64,000 nt of DNA from Brachybacterium faecium DSM 4810. Its GTDB lineage: Bacteria > Actinomycetota > Actinomycetes > Actinomycetales > Dermabacteraceae. Location of the stretch: contig CP001643.1 of assembly GCA_000023405.1 (NCBI GenBank), positions 3,100,001 through 3,164,000 on the forward strand, read 5' to 3'. A model generated the notes under the pieces. That model did no database searches, had not been told where the DNA came from, and saw only the letters and a program-made list of their open reading frames with translations. This document shows positions 17,927 to 27,600 of this stretch, in pieces (position 1 is the first letter of the stretch; the number at the start of each line of letters is the position of its first letter). The position numbers and the translations under genes were made by a program.

Positions 17927-18819
17927 CCCTCACCGCCCTCACCGATTCCCCCGCCCTCGATGCCCCGACCGCGCTCGCCCCGTCCCCTGCGCGCCCGGTC
18001 CGCGCCGGCTCCGCCCGCCCGGCACTGGCCGTGCACGACCTCGCGATCCGCTACGGCGCCCGGGAGGTGCTGCGCCACGTCGACCTCGAGGTCGCACCCG
18101 GCGAGGTGGTGGGGCTGATCGGCGAATCCGGCTCCGGCAAGACGTCGCTCGCCCGCAGCGTGCTGGGCCTGGTGCCCACCGCCGCCGGCACGGTCCACGT
18201 GGACGGCCGCGAGGTGAGCCGCTATTCCCGCGCGCAGTGGCGGGCATTCCGCCGCGCCGGGCACGCCCAGTACGTGTTCCAGGATCCGCTGAGCAGCCTC
18301 GACGGCCGCTTCACCGCCCGCGCCTCGGTGCTCGAAGGAGCCCGGCAGGCCTTCCCCGCCGCGCAGGCGGCCGAGCACGCCGAACGCGCGCTGCGCACCG
18401 TGGGCCTGGACCCGTCGCTGTGGGCATCGCGGCCCGCGCAGCTCTCCGGCGGGCAGCGCCAGCGGGTCGCGATCGCCCGCGCCCTGGCCGTCGACCCGGC
18501 GCTGCTGGTGTGCGATGAACCGGTCAGCGCCCTGGACGCCTCGAGCCGCATCGAGGTGGTGCGCACCCTCGGGGCCGTGGCCCGCGCCGGCACCGGGATC
18601 CTGCTGATCTCCCACGATCTCTCCTCCCTCGGCGCGATCGCCGACAGGGTGCTGGTGCTGCACGAGGGCGGGATCGTCGAGGCCGGCACCGCCGCCGAGG
18701 TGCTCGGCGCGCCCCAGCATCCGTACACCCGCCGCCTCATCGCGGCGATCCCCACCCTCGACCGTCCCCCGGCGCCCACCGCGCCGGCCCTGCACCCGTC
18801 CCTCGACACCTCTCACTGA
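17923..18819 (+). CDS. ABC transporter ATPase, DppF-like
   Basis: This 298-residue ATPase has Walker A GESGSGKTSLARSVLGL, the Q-loop YVFQDPLSSLD, signature LSGGQRQRVAIARALAV and Walker B LLVCDEPVSALD. AAGGAGG precedes the ATG, which overlaps the upstream stop. It is the second nucleotide-binding domain of the importer and pairs with the domain fused to the DppC-like permease. The tail (about 285-298) has the QHPYTRRLIAAIP segment common in oligopeptide ATPases. Confidence 0.92.
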   Translation: MTLTALTDSPALDAPTALAPSPARPVRAGSARPALAVHDLAIRYGAREVLRHVDLEVAPGEVVGLIGESGSGKTSLARSVLGLVPTAAGTVHVDGREVSRYSRAQWRAFRRAGHAQYVFQDPLSSLDGRFTARASVLEGARQAFPAAQAAEHAERALRTVGLDPSLWASRPAQLSGGQRQRVAIARALAVDPALLVCDEPVSALDASSRIEVVRTLGAVARAGTGILLISHDLSSLGAIADRVLVLHEGGIVEAGTAAEVLGAPQHPYTRRLIAAIPTLDRPPAPTAPALHPSLDTSH

Positions 18820-18830
18820 AGGAGAAAGCC

Positions 18831-19955
18831 ATGGCAGAGATTCTCGGCATGATCTCGTCCCAGCGCGGATCGGAGACCGATCCGGTCACCGGCCCCGCCG
18901 TCGATCCCGGGTGGATCCGCGAGTTCGCCCGCGCCCATGAGGAGGCCGGTTTCGACCGGGTGCTCATCGGGTACTCGTCCGCCTCGCCGGACGGGTTCGC
19001 GCTCGCCTCGGCGGTGCTGCAGGCCACCGAGCGTCTGGGCGTGCTCATCGCGCACCGGCCCGGGTTCGTCGCGCCGACGGTGGTGGCCCGCAAGCTCGCC
19101 ACCCTCGACCAGCTCACCGGGGGCGGGCGCGTGGCGATCCACCACATCTCCGGCGGCTCGGATGCGGATCAGGCCCGCGACGGGGACTTCTCCACCAAGC
19201 CCGAGCGGTACCGCCGCACCGCGGAGTTCATGGATCTGCTGCGCCGCTCGCTGGACTCCCACGAGCCGCTGGACCACTCCGGGGAGCATTACCGGGTGCG
19301 GGATGCGCAGAGCGCCGTGCACCCGGTGCGTCCGGGCGGGATCCCGCTGTGGTTCGGCGGGCTCTCCGAGGATGCGGTGCGCGTGGGCGGCGCGCACGCG
19401 GATGTGTACGCGCTGTTCGGGGAGACGAAGGCGGAGGTGGCCGGCCGCACCGCGGTGATCCGCGAGGTCGCCGCTGCCGCCGGCAACGAGGATCTGCGGT
19501 TCTCGCTGTCCACCCGCCCGGTGGTGGCCGCGACGGAGGAGGAGGCCTGGGAGAAGGCCGATCGGTACCTCGAGCTCGCCCGCGCGCACAAGGAGGCCGG
19601 CGCCACGAACAATCCGCTGCGGCTGCGCCGCCACGCGCCCGGGGAGAAGAGCGCCGTCTCCGCGGATCGTCTGCAGCGCCTGGCCCGCGAGCGGGATGTG
19701 CACGATGAGCGGCTGTGGTTCGGGATCACCAAGGAGATGGGCCCGCAGGGCAACTCGAGCGGGCACGTGGGCACCGGCCAGCAGGTCGCCGATGCGCTGC
19801 TGGAGTACTGGGACTTCGGGGTGGAGAACTTCCTGATCCGCGGCTTCGATCAGCTCGGCGACGTGCAGGACTGGGGCGAGCTGCTGATCCCGAAGCTCCG
19901 CGCCGGGATCGCGGAGAAGCAGGCGGCGGCGTGGCAGGTGCTCGCCGGCGCCTGA
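18831..19955 (+). CDS. LLM-class flavin-dependent monooxygenase (SsuD-like)
   Basis: This 374-residue luciferase-like protein is different from the one at 10.8 kb. It shows VLIAHRPGFVAPTVVARKLA, the VAIHHISGGSDADQARDGDF block typical of alkanesulfonate monooxygenases, and IPLWFGGLSEDAVRVGG. GAAGGAG lies upstream, 11 bases after the ATPase stop, so it is co-transcribed with the importer. Family members cleave C-S bonds of sulfonates using FMNH2 and O2. Its coupling to the importer makes the imported compound its likely substrate. Confidence 0.88.
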   Translation: MAEILGMISSQRGSETDPVTGPAVDPGWIREFARAHEEAGFDRVLIGYSSASPDGFALASAVLQATERLGVLIAHRPGFVAPTVVARKLATLDQLTGGGRVAIHHISGGSDADQARDGDFSTKPERYRRTAEFMDLLRRSLDSHEPLDHSGEHYRVRDAQSAVHPVRPGGIPLWFGGLSEDAVRVGGAHADVYALFGETKAEVAGRTAVIREVAAAAGNEDLRFSLSTRPVVAATEEEAWEKADRYLELARAHKEAGATNNPLRLRRHAPGEKSAVSADRLQRLARERDVHDERLWFGITKEMGPQGNSSGHVGTGQQVADALLEYWDFGVENFLIRGFDQLGDVQDWGELLIPKLRAGIAEKQAAAWQVLAGA

Positions 19956-20089
19956 GCTGCCTCGGCGGCGCCCGGTCCCGCTGGCGGGTTCGGCCCGCGG
20001 AGCGGCGGATGACATCCTGGTCCCTGGGAGTGCTCTGATGCCCTGCGGTCCGTTCCCGGCGGTCCGGGCGCCGACCGATGGGAGACGAC

Positions 20090-21721
20090 GTGACACGACG
20101 CCGCTGGCTGCTGCTCGGCGCCGCCGCCCTGGTGACCGTGCTGGTGGTGGTCACCGGTGCGCTCTTCCTCGGCCCGCTCGGGCGGAACCTCTCGCCCTCG
20201 GCCGGCCCCTCGCCCAGCACGCCGCAGAAGACTGCTCCCCCGCCGTGGGAGTCCACGAACCTGCCCGGCTACGACCCGGATCCCGGCCCCTTCGAGCTCA
20301 CCCCGCTCGAGGAGGCCACCGGGGATCCGGTCACCGTCTCGCTCAGCCTCGAGCCCGGGGCGGTGCGCACCGGCGGCACCGTGGGGCTGAGCTTCGACAC
20401 CACCGAGCTCGCGAACCCGATGTGGGATTCGCCGGAATCGAACCTGACCCTCACCCTGCAGGAGCTGGACCGCCCGGTGCTGCGCTTCGGCGGCAACGGC
20501 GTGGACCGCCGCATGTGGTGGACCTCCGAGGAGGAGCCCGCCCCCGACTGGGCGGAGGCGACCGTGACCCCGGAGGACCTCGAACGCGTCGCGAACGTCG
20601 CGGAGGACGTCGACGCCGAGGTCACGCTGGTGCTGGACCTCGGCCATGACGACGCCGCCCGCGCCGCAGACATGGCCGCGCATGCGCAGGACGCCTTCGG
20701 CGACCGGCTGCTCGCCGTCACGATCGGCAACGAGCCCAACGGCTTCTTCCACGAGAACCAGCCGCAGCTGGCGGTGCGCGATGACTCCTGGGGGCCGGAG
20801 CCCTATCAGGCCGCCCTGGGGGAGTATTCCGAGGCGCTGCAGGAGACCGCACCGGGCATCCCGGTGGCGGGCCCCGGTGCCTATGACGCCACATGGTGGC
20901 GGGCGTTCGCGGAATCGGGCATCCCTGATCAGCGCGCCCTGTCGATGCACTGGTACCCGCTGTGGGACTGCGATGGCCCGGACGCCTCGACCGCGAATCC
21001 CACGATCGAGGACCTCACCTCCCCCGCGCTTCGCGAGCAGGCCCGCCACATCGTGGGCATGGGTGCCGAGACCGCCGAGGAGCACGACCTGCCGCTGTGG
21101 GTGGAGGAGACCGGCCCGACCTCCTGTCCCGGCACGAACGACGTCTCCGGCACCCACGCCCAGGCACTGTGGACCGTGGATTATGCGATGACGCTCTCCG
21201 AGCTCGGCGTGAAGCGGACCGCCTTTCACTCGACGCTGCAGTCCTGCGACGGCGGCGCACCCATGAGCCCGCTGTGCGCGACAGGACCGCACCAGGAGCC
21301 CGGGCAGATCGTGGAGGGCAAGGGCAGCTTCCTCGCGCTCATGATGCTGGGCCAGCTGCCTGAGGGGCAGGTACTCACTCCGGACGTGTCCGGCAGCGGC
21401 AGCGTGATGGTGCACGGCGTGCTCGGGGACGACGGCACCCTCGCCCTCCTCATCGTGGACCTCCGCGATCCCACCTCGGCGGCTCCGCTACCCGTGCAGC
21501 TCGGCCCGCCCTCGGGACTTCCCAACGGTGCACCGGAGGGCTGGCAGATCCGCTCAGCGAGCCAACTCGCCGGGAGCGATCTCGGCGACCTCCGCAGCAC
21601 GCTCAGCGCGCCCTCAGAAGTAGCGGGCGAGCTGCCCGCAGCGCACCTCGAGGACAGCTCGTCGCTCCCAGTGACGAGTGACCCGGGTAAAGTCACGTTG
21701 CTGAAGCTGGAGCCCAGTTGA
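20090..21721 (+). CDS. Membrane-anchored or secreted glycoside hydrolase-like protein (GH79/clan-A type)
   Basis: The 543-residue product starts with an RRR stretch and one long hydrophobic helix (about residues 4-28), then a Pro/Ser-rich linker. It is probably a signal anchor. The body looks like a TIM-barrel retaining glycosidase: RPVLRFGGNGVDRRMWW, then IGNEPNGFFHENQP, where Glu after Asn would be the acid/base, and LWVEETGPTSCPG, where Glu would be the nucleophile. A C-terminal beta domain follows. The GTG at 20090 follows GGGAG. An in-frame ATG at 20078 is the alternative. The gene stands alone between the sulfur locus and the polymer locus. The substrate is unknown, perhaps a uronic-acid glycan. 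Confidence 0.68.
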   Translation: MTRRRWLLLGAAALVTVLVVVTGALFLGPLGRNLSPSAGPSPSTPQKTAPPPWESTNLPGYDPDPGPFELTPLEEATGDPVTVSLSLEPGAVRTGGTVGLSFDTTELANPMWDSPESNLTLTLQELDRPVLRFGGNGVDRRMWWTSEEEPAPDWAEATVTPEDLERVANVAEDVDAEVTLVLDLGHDDAARAADMAAHAQDAFGDRLLAVTIGNEPNGFFHENQPQLAVRDDSWGPEPYQAALGEYSEALQETAPGIPVAGPGAYDATWWRAFAESGIPDQRALSMHWYPLWDCDGPDASTANPTIEDLTSPALREQARHIVGMGAETAEEHDLPLWVEETGPTSCPGTNDVSGTHAQALWTVDYAMTLSELGVKRTAFHSTLQSCDGGAPMSPLCATGPHQEPGQIVEGKGSFLALMMLGQLPEGQVLTPDVSGSGSVMVHGVLGDDGTLALLIVDLRDPTSAAPLPVQLGPPSGLPNGAPEGWQIRSASQLAGSDLGDLRSTLSAPSEVAGELPAAHLEDSSSLPVTSDPGKVTLLKLEPS

Positions 21722-21758
21722 CATTGAGCTGTCTGACACCGCCGCACCGAAAGACACG

Positions 21759-21780
21759 TGTGAAGGACTCAGTCCTCACA
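21759..21780. terminator. Bidirectional terminator-like hairpin
   Basis: TGTG-A-AGGAC, loop TCA, GTCCT-CACA forms a nine-pair stem with one bulged A between convergent genes. No T-run is seen. Confidence 0.4.
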
Positions 21781-21820
21781 GACAGCAAATCGGCACAGTT
21801 TCAGCTTAGAACCCCAGCAT

Positions 21821-23461
21821 CTACTTGTGCGCCTCGGCTGCCAAGCGACGCCAGAAAAACGACTGCCCAGGGAAAATCCGAACGTGGTCAAATTTCACGT
21901 CGCCAAAAATGCGCCTATACTCCCTCGCATAAATCTCGTCATACGCCATCACTTCGAGTTGCGATCGCTCACCGGCCTCCTTGCTGCGCGCCTCCTCCTC
22001 CGCGCGCGTCGTTCCGAAATTATAGTCGTCACGAACCACCACCGACACAGAGCCGCCAAGGCGACGAATCCGCTCAATCGCGACATCGTTCCGACGCACG
22101 GTGCGCGAGACAAACACGGTGACGTCAACTGCGTCGCGACTCAGCTCGGCCTCCACCTCGTCAAAGTACGCATCTGTGGCACTTGTGTCACCGAGGCGAC
22201 CGCCCCAGAACACAGTTCGCGGACGCACATTCAAGTACTTGAGTACATTTACGCCGGAAGGGTCCGCACGGAAAAACCAATCCGCAACATTCTTAGAGCT
22301 TTCGCCCTTATCGAATGGATTGAAGCGCTCAACATTCCCATAGTAGCTGGGGGCACACGCACGAGACCTCGTGAGTTCGTGCTCCACAGCCTCAACTAGC
22401 TGCTCCGACGTCGTAACGACAATCCCCGGCAGCTCGTCGCTCTCAAGAGTCAGCCCTCGAGCGGTGGAGTACTCCGCATAATCATACAAATAATGCACGA
22501 TGGGCCTGCCGGTCACCTGGAAGTCAAAGAAGATGCTGGAGTAGTCAGTGATGAGAACATCCGTCGCCGCCAATAATTCGTTTGTGTTCACATGGTCCGG
22601 CGGAACGATAACGCCCTCCAGGTTCGCTACATCCACATGCTTTAGCATCATGTGATGGCCCAGAAAGACCGTCGAACAATCAAGGTCTGCAAGACTAGCC
22701 AAGTCGTGACGAAGTCGCTCCCCATCGAACCCGTCACCCCGCCACGTGGGCGCATAGGTGACCACCGGCCTCTCCTCAGAGCAGCCGAGGATCTGGAGAA
22801 GCGCCAGCTTGGCCTCCCGGCCTGTATTGAGAATCGCATCGATCCGCGGATACCCAGCCTCAGCGAATTGCCCGACGTAAGTATTTCGCATCGCAAATCC
22901 ATGCATGTGGACGTGAGTCATGAATCCGCATGGACTGATGGCGTGAGTCGACTGCAACATATTGGACACCGACAGACCCGCACCGAGAGGATTCGCGTCC
23001 GTGCGACCCAGAGTCTTGTAACCGATACCATGCCACGTGTTTAGGTAATATTGCTCGGGGCGCCGAACGAAATATTCGGGCAGTGTCGAGTTGCCCACGA
23101 TCCTTGTAGCCCTCGCAAGGTAATACATGTACTCCGGGGTATGCCGTTTAACTCGGAGCACACCAGGCGCTCGAAGAAACTCTGGCGGAACCGTTTCCTC
23201 AGACCTGACAGACCAAACATGGAGCCGAGCGTCTCGTCGCTTATCGGGCGCACCATACTCGTGCAAGAACAGAGAGAAGGGACTGTCCATCATCTTCGCG
23301 CCGGACATGCTCTCGTAGAGCACGATATCGGGATGGCACGGGAACTCCTGCTGGAACTCATGGAAAATCTGCTTGCGCAGCTCTCGATCCCCGATCGCTC
23401 GTGTCCATCGGTCACCCCAAGCCTTCCGTGCGGCGGCAAGATGAGCGTCAGCTACGTCCAT
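21821..23461 (-). CDS. CDP-glycerol glycerophosphotransferase family protein (TagB/TagF type)
   Basis: The 546-residue product has the Glyphos_transf fold: YYLNTWHGIGYKTLG (first catalytic His near residue 145), YAPTWRGDG, then LITDYSSIFFDF near residue 305 and RPIVHYLYD. Such peripheral membrane enzymes add glycerol-phosphate from CDP-glycerol to a teichoic-acid chain or its primer. The C-terminal 110 residues after the transferase fold have no assigned domain. The start is uncertain: ATG 23461 has GGAACGG upstream, while ATG 23476 and GTG 23491 are in-frame alternatives. It is the last gene of the minus-strand polymer operon and lies in a lower-GC segment. Confidence 0.85.
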   Translation of the reverse strand: MDVADAHLAAARKAWGDRWTRAIGDRELRKQIFHEFQQEFPCHPDIVLYESMSGAKMMDSPFSLFLHEYGAPDKRRDARLHVWSVRSEETVPPEFLRAPGVLRVKRHTPEYMYYLARATRIVGNSTLPEYFVRRPEQYYLNTWHGIGYKTLGRTDANPLGAGLSVSNMLQSTHAISPCGFMTHVHMHGFAMRNTYVGQFAEAGYPRIDAILNTGREAKLALLQILGCSEERPVVTYAPTWRGDGFDGERLRHDLASLADLDCSTVFLGHHMMLKHVDVANLEGVIVPPDHVNTNELLAATDVLITDYSSIFFDFQVTGRPIVHYLYDYAEYSTARGLTLESDELPGIVVTTSEQLVEAVEHELTRSRACAPSYYGNVERFNPFDKGESSKNVADWFFRADPSGVNVLKYLNVRPRTVFWGGRLGDTSATDAYFDEVEAELSRDAVDVTVFVSRTVRRNDVAIERIRRLGGSVSVVVRDDYNFGTTRAEEEARSKEAGERSQLEVMAYDEIYAREYRRIFGDVKFDHVRIFPGQSFFWRRLAAEAHK

Positions 23462-23543
23462 GTCAGTCCGTTCCATGATATTGATGTTCACAAGTAGGGA
23501 AAGCGTACGGCAGGCCAGTCGAGCAATGTCTACATTCCCAATA

Positions 23544-24578
23544 CTAAGGGATGGCCACCTTGCCGGAGGGTAGCGGGATATCCATGATGAGCGAATTAAT
23601 CGCCATCAATTGTGAATATATAGTGTTCGGGGCGACGTCGGGATGCTTAAGGATCGCCGGGTTCGTAGAGTTCAAGAAAAGCAGCGAGTCGGACAAGGGG
23701 GCGAGCGACTCGACGACGGTTTCGTACTGAGGCGATTTGTCAGACGTTACGACGACGCCTCGCGGAGGGTCACGGTCGACGGAACCACTCACGTGAGCGA
23801 CCAGCCCCTCAAACACCTCCTGTTTGGGTCTCGGGAAAACGCCATCGGCGGTGTAGTGATAGTCAGACTCATGTGTCTCATACCACTCGTCTGAAAGTAT
23901 TGGGTCGACGGCCACGAACTTGAGTCCGGCGCGCAGTCCGTGGTAAGTAGCCCCGGTCCCACCCTTTGAAGCCCCATAGAGAACGATACGGTTGTCGACC
24001 ACACCCAGACTTGCAGCAAAGTCCCGGATGAGGTCCTGCACGTTCTGCGCGTTGGAGGGGAGGAATGTCGTATTCAGATAGAAAGCACCTTTCACTCCGC
24101 CTAGGTCGGCCACACGAAGGATGCCCGTGCGAGGTGCCACATATTTTCGAATACCCCCGAAGGACCTCCAGTTGAATCTCCTCAGGCGGGGTACGGAACT
24201 GATCGGAGAAAATATTACAATTAGCTGCTCAACCTGAGGAGCGTCGGGCGGTTCATATTCGTAGACGATTCCCGATTCTGTAAAGCGAAGTTGACCGTCC
24301 TTCAGAGCGTCCCAGTGGCGGTAGATGCGATCGTGACGAATGAAGCGATTCTCAGACAAGTTGTTGTAGTACAGCGAGAACCCATGATTCGCAAGGGACG
24401 TCATCAGACTACGAACGTTGCCGTCCGTCAATCCCTCGCGCATGAGGTCGACCGGTCGATCGTCGGCAGCCGGCGTCGTCACTCTGAAGTATCGAGGTGG
24501 CCCGTCGTTGGCTTTGACTGCGTCGGCAATACTTTGAGGCGTTGACTCAGCAGGGATCCAGAGGATACGTTCTCGCAC
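23544..24578 (-). CDS. XcbB/CpsF-like alpha/beta-hydrolase-fold polysaccharide protein
   Basis: This 344-residue protein has a central VEQLIVIFSPI strand and VLYGASKGGTGATYHGLRAG near residue 203. That GxSxGG nucleophile elbow fits an alpha/beta-hydrolase such as the capsule-associated XcbB/CpsF group. LKFVAVDPILSDEWY follows. It has no signal peptide or helix, so it should be cytoplasmic. It lies between two CDP-glycerol transferase genes in a lower-GC segment. Acyl transfer or release on the growing polymer is a possible role, inferred from position. The GTG start has only a weak upstream site. Confidence 0.65.
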   Translation of the reverse strand: MRERILWIPAESTPQSIADAVKANDGPPRYFRVTTPAADDRPVDLMREGLTDGNVRSLMTSLANHGFSLYYNNLSENRFIRHDRIYRHWDALKDGQLRFTESGIVYEYEPPDAPQVEQLIVIFSPISSVPRLRRFNWRSFGGIRKYVAPRTGILRVADLGGVKGAFYLNTTFLPSNAQNVQDLIRDFAASLGVVDNRIVLYGASKGGTGATYHGLRAGLKFVAVDPILSDEWYETHESDYHYTADGVFPRPKQEVFEGLVAHVSGSVDRDPPRGVVVTSDKSPQYETVVESLAPLSDSLLFLNSTNPAILKHPDVAPNTIYSQLMAINSLIMDIPLPSGKVAIP

Positions 24579-24685
24579 AGGTGGGCTCTCTTCTCTAGCT
24601 GGTCGGGTTCAGGATTCGTCCATATCCAGACCATGCCCGATGAGTTCGTTTGCAGGAGTAATTCGCAGTATGTCTATTGACACGA

Positions 24686-27600
24686 TCATCGCGACCCTCT
24701 CGAAGGTACTTCAACACCGGTAGCAGCACAGAACTCTTCTAGAGCCATCTCGACATAGCTGTCCCCATCGAAACCAGTCGAATGCGTCCGATCGCTGTCG
24801 TATCGAGCACGAAGTTCACTGACCCAGTCAGACACCGCGAGGGGCAGCAGGGTCTCGGGGCCATCAGCACCCATGGCTTGCAGGCTCGAGATATCCGAAC
24901 CGATGACTGGAGTGCCAATGGTCTGAGCTTCGAGGATAACCATCGGCTGTCCTTCGTGGAAGGAGGGAAGGACCATCGCATCAGCTCGGGCGATGTAGGG
25001 GTAAGGGTTCTCCACCCACCCGGCCATGTACACGAACTCGTCCAGGTTCTTCTCGGTGACCATGTTGCTCACCATTGGGGCGAGCGGCCCGTCCCCGACA
25101 ATGAGGAGCTTCGCGTGGATACCCAGATCCTGCAGTTCGTCGATTACCTCGACACTGAACGCATGATTCTTCTCCGGCGAAATTCGCCCCACCTGCACGA
25201 GCAAGAGGTTTGCCGAGTCGGCGAACGCCACGACGTCTTCAGGCAGGGGGATTTCGCTTTGAGATTTTATGTGCTCCGGCCGAATCAGGTTCCGCGCGTA
25301 CGTAAAACGCGAAGTGTCAATACCATAGGCAGACCCAAGCTTTTCTGCATTGACACGAGCGCTCCCTTCCGAGACTGCGACTACATGGTCGAACTCGGGG
25401 ACGATCTCGACCACACCCTTCAATTCCGGCATCCTCAAGCGAATTTCGTCACGAATGTCATTGTGTAGATAGATCGCAGTGGAATAAGAGCACTCACCTA
25501 TGGCCCGAACAACGCGCGCCATAAATTCAGAATAGCCATCAAACTCTATGGCCGAAATGAACCCTGTCACCGGGAGAACTCGGTGCGCTTCCGCTCGGTA
25601 CATTGCGTCGATTATATAGCGGAGGCTCTTCGACGGAGCGCCAGCATTCTTTCGCGACGCAATCGAGGCATGGTACTGCAACATGGTCTTTGGCTGCATT
25701 CCCACGCGCCCGATCACTCGTGCTGAAGCCGGGAGTTTCGCAAGAGTACTCTGGCGACCCGTATCCTCCTGCACGGCACGACCGTCCGTGAGAACCGTAA
25801 CTGGCACGCTTCGTTCGGACAGTGTCGTGACAAGGTTGACGAAAGATGACGTCATCCCGTTCGGTATGAACGCTTGTCGAATCAAGACTCCACGCTCGTG
25901 AGCGGGACTTTTCTCCGACAGTGCATTTTCTTGCTTCGGTTCCTGCTCACTGAAGAACGCTCGGCACACTCGCTCCGCGGCCCCTCCGTCATCGTTCGGT
26001 GCAAATTCGTCGAGAAACTCTTGACGGGTCGGACTGTCGACGGTCGGCGTTACTAGAGCGGACCGCAGTTCGTCAAGAGAATCGCAGATGGGTCCCGGAA
26101 AGTGAGCGCGCGAGAAGTACATCCCGCGAGTCGCCGCATATCGCTCCCAGTCGGGAGTGTAGAACAACATTGGACGCCCGGTGATCGCAAAGTCGAAGTA
26201 GATCGAAGAGAAATCTGTGATGAGAATATCGACTTCAGGGAGGAGGTCGTTCGTGGGCGTACGTCGTGGCACGAACTGAATTTCTGGGTCGACCGCAGTT
26301 GCCGCCGATTCGACGTAATGATGCGCGCGGAGAAGAGGCCTATGGCCAGCCTCGATTATCGCATCTCGAACTCTCAGTAGTTCTTCGACCTGGTTCTCGA
26401 GTTCCGAGTCCTCTCTCCATGTCGGCGCATACAGCACCCGGGCCCCCTGGTGCGGAACGTCGGACGGCAGGAGTTTTGCCAAGGCGTCGTTCCGGGGATA
26501 GCCGGTAATTTCAACTTCTGCGGAGAGAAGCCCATGCACGTCCGTGCCTTCGATGAGAACGTGCCGGGTATGCTCGTTCGGAAATATCGCCATGGACGCC
26601 TGCAGATAGTTTCGGGCCATGTTGAGGTGAACCAGAGGCTCTTTCATGTCCTTGGCAAGGGTCTTAAGGGGCGTCCCGTGCCAGGTCATCAAATACTTCT
26701 GCTCTTGCCGACGAGAGAAATAAGTTGGGAAAGTTGAGTTGTTTATAAGGTACTTTGCCGTTGCGAGAAGTCGCGTGTACTGAAGGCTATCCTTTTGGAC
26801 GACGAGGATATCGTTATGCTCAAGCAGGTCGATCGGGATGGGGACGTCGCCGTCGACTGCCCAGACGTGAACATACTGGTTCTCGCCTGAGAGCAGGTGG
26901 CGGCACAGCGCCAGTGGGTTGCAGTCGATGGATAGCCCGAGATTCGTCTCGTACAGGATGACCTCGGGATCTACCGGAAGATTTTCTCGCCACTCCATGT
27001 AGGCGGCCAACTGGTACGCGTAAGTTCCCGGCTTCGGACGTGCAAATCCGTGGGGATACGGCCCCCAAAAGACCCTGGTACGGAGGAGCACCTCGGTGGC
27101 TTTTTTCATATCCCCGCTTCGGGCGAGAAGCGTTGAGTACGAAGTGGAAATTTCTTCATCATTGGTACTGGAAAGGATCTGCGCCTTGCGGAGGCAGTCC
27201 ATCCGGAGCGACTCGTGTCGCAGCGCCCCTGCTATCCGCGAGCGCTCGACGTGTCCTCGACGATCTGTAGAGCCGTGGAACATGAAGGGGTTCCCATCGA
27301 GGCTCGACGCCTGCCACTCAGGATGGGCGTCGACGTCTGGCACGTCGACGCCCGGTACATCCATTCCCGATGGATCTGTAGAGCGCTCGGAATCATCGCC
27401 GAGCGAAGCCCGCAGGTGCTGGATCGCTAGTTCGTTATCACCCATCTTGTAGTGGATCCGACCCCGTGCCCATTCAAGAGATCGCTCGGCGGACGCAGAC
27501 AGCTCCCCCGAGCGCGCCAAGAGCTCCAGGACTTCTGCAGCTTCCTCGAGCTTGTCCTGGAGCTCGAGAGCGTCTGCCAGCATCCGGGCCCATGCCGTGT

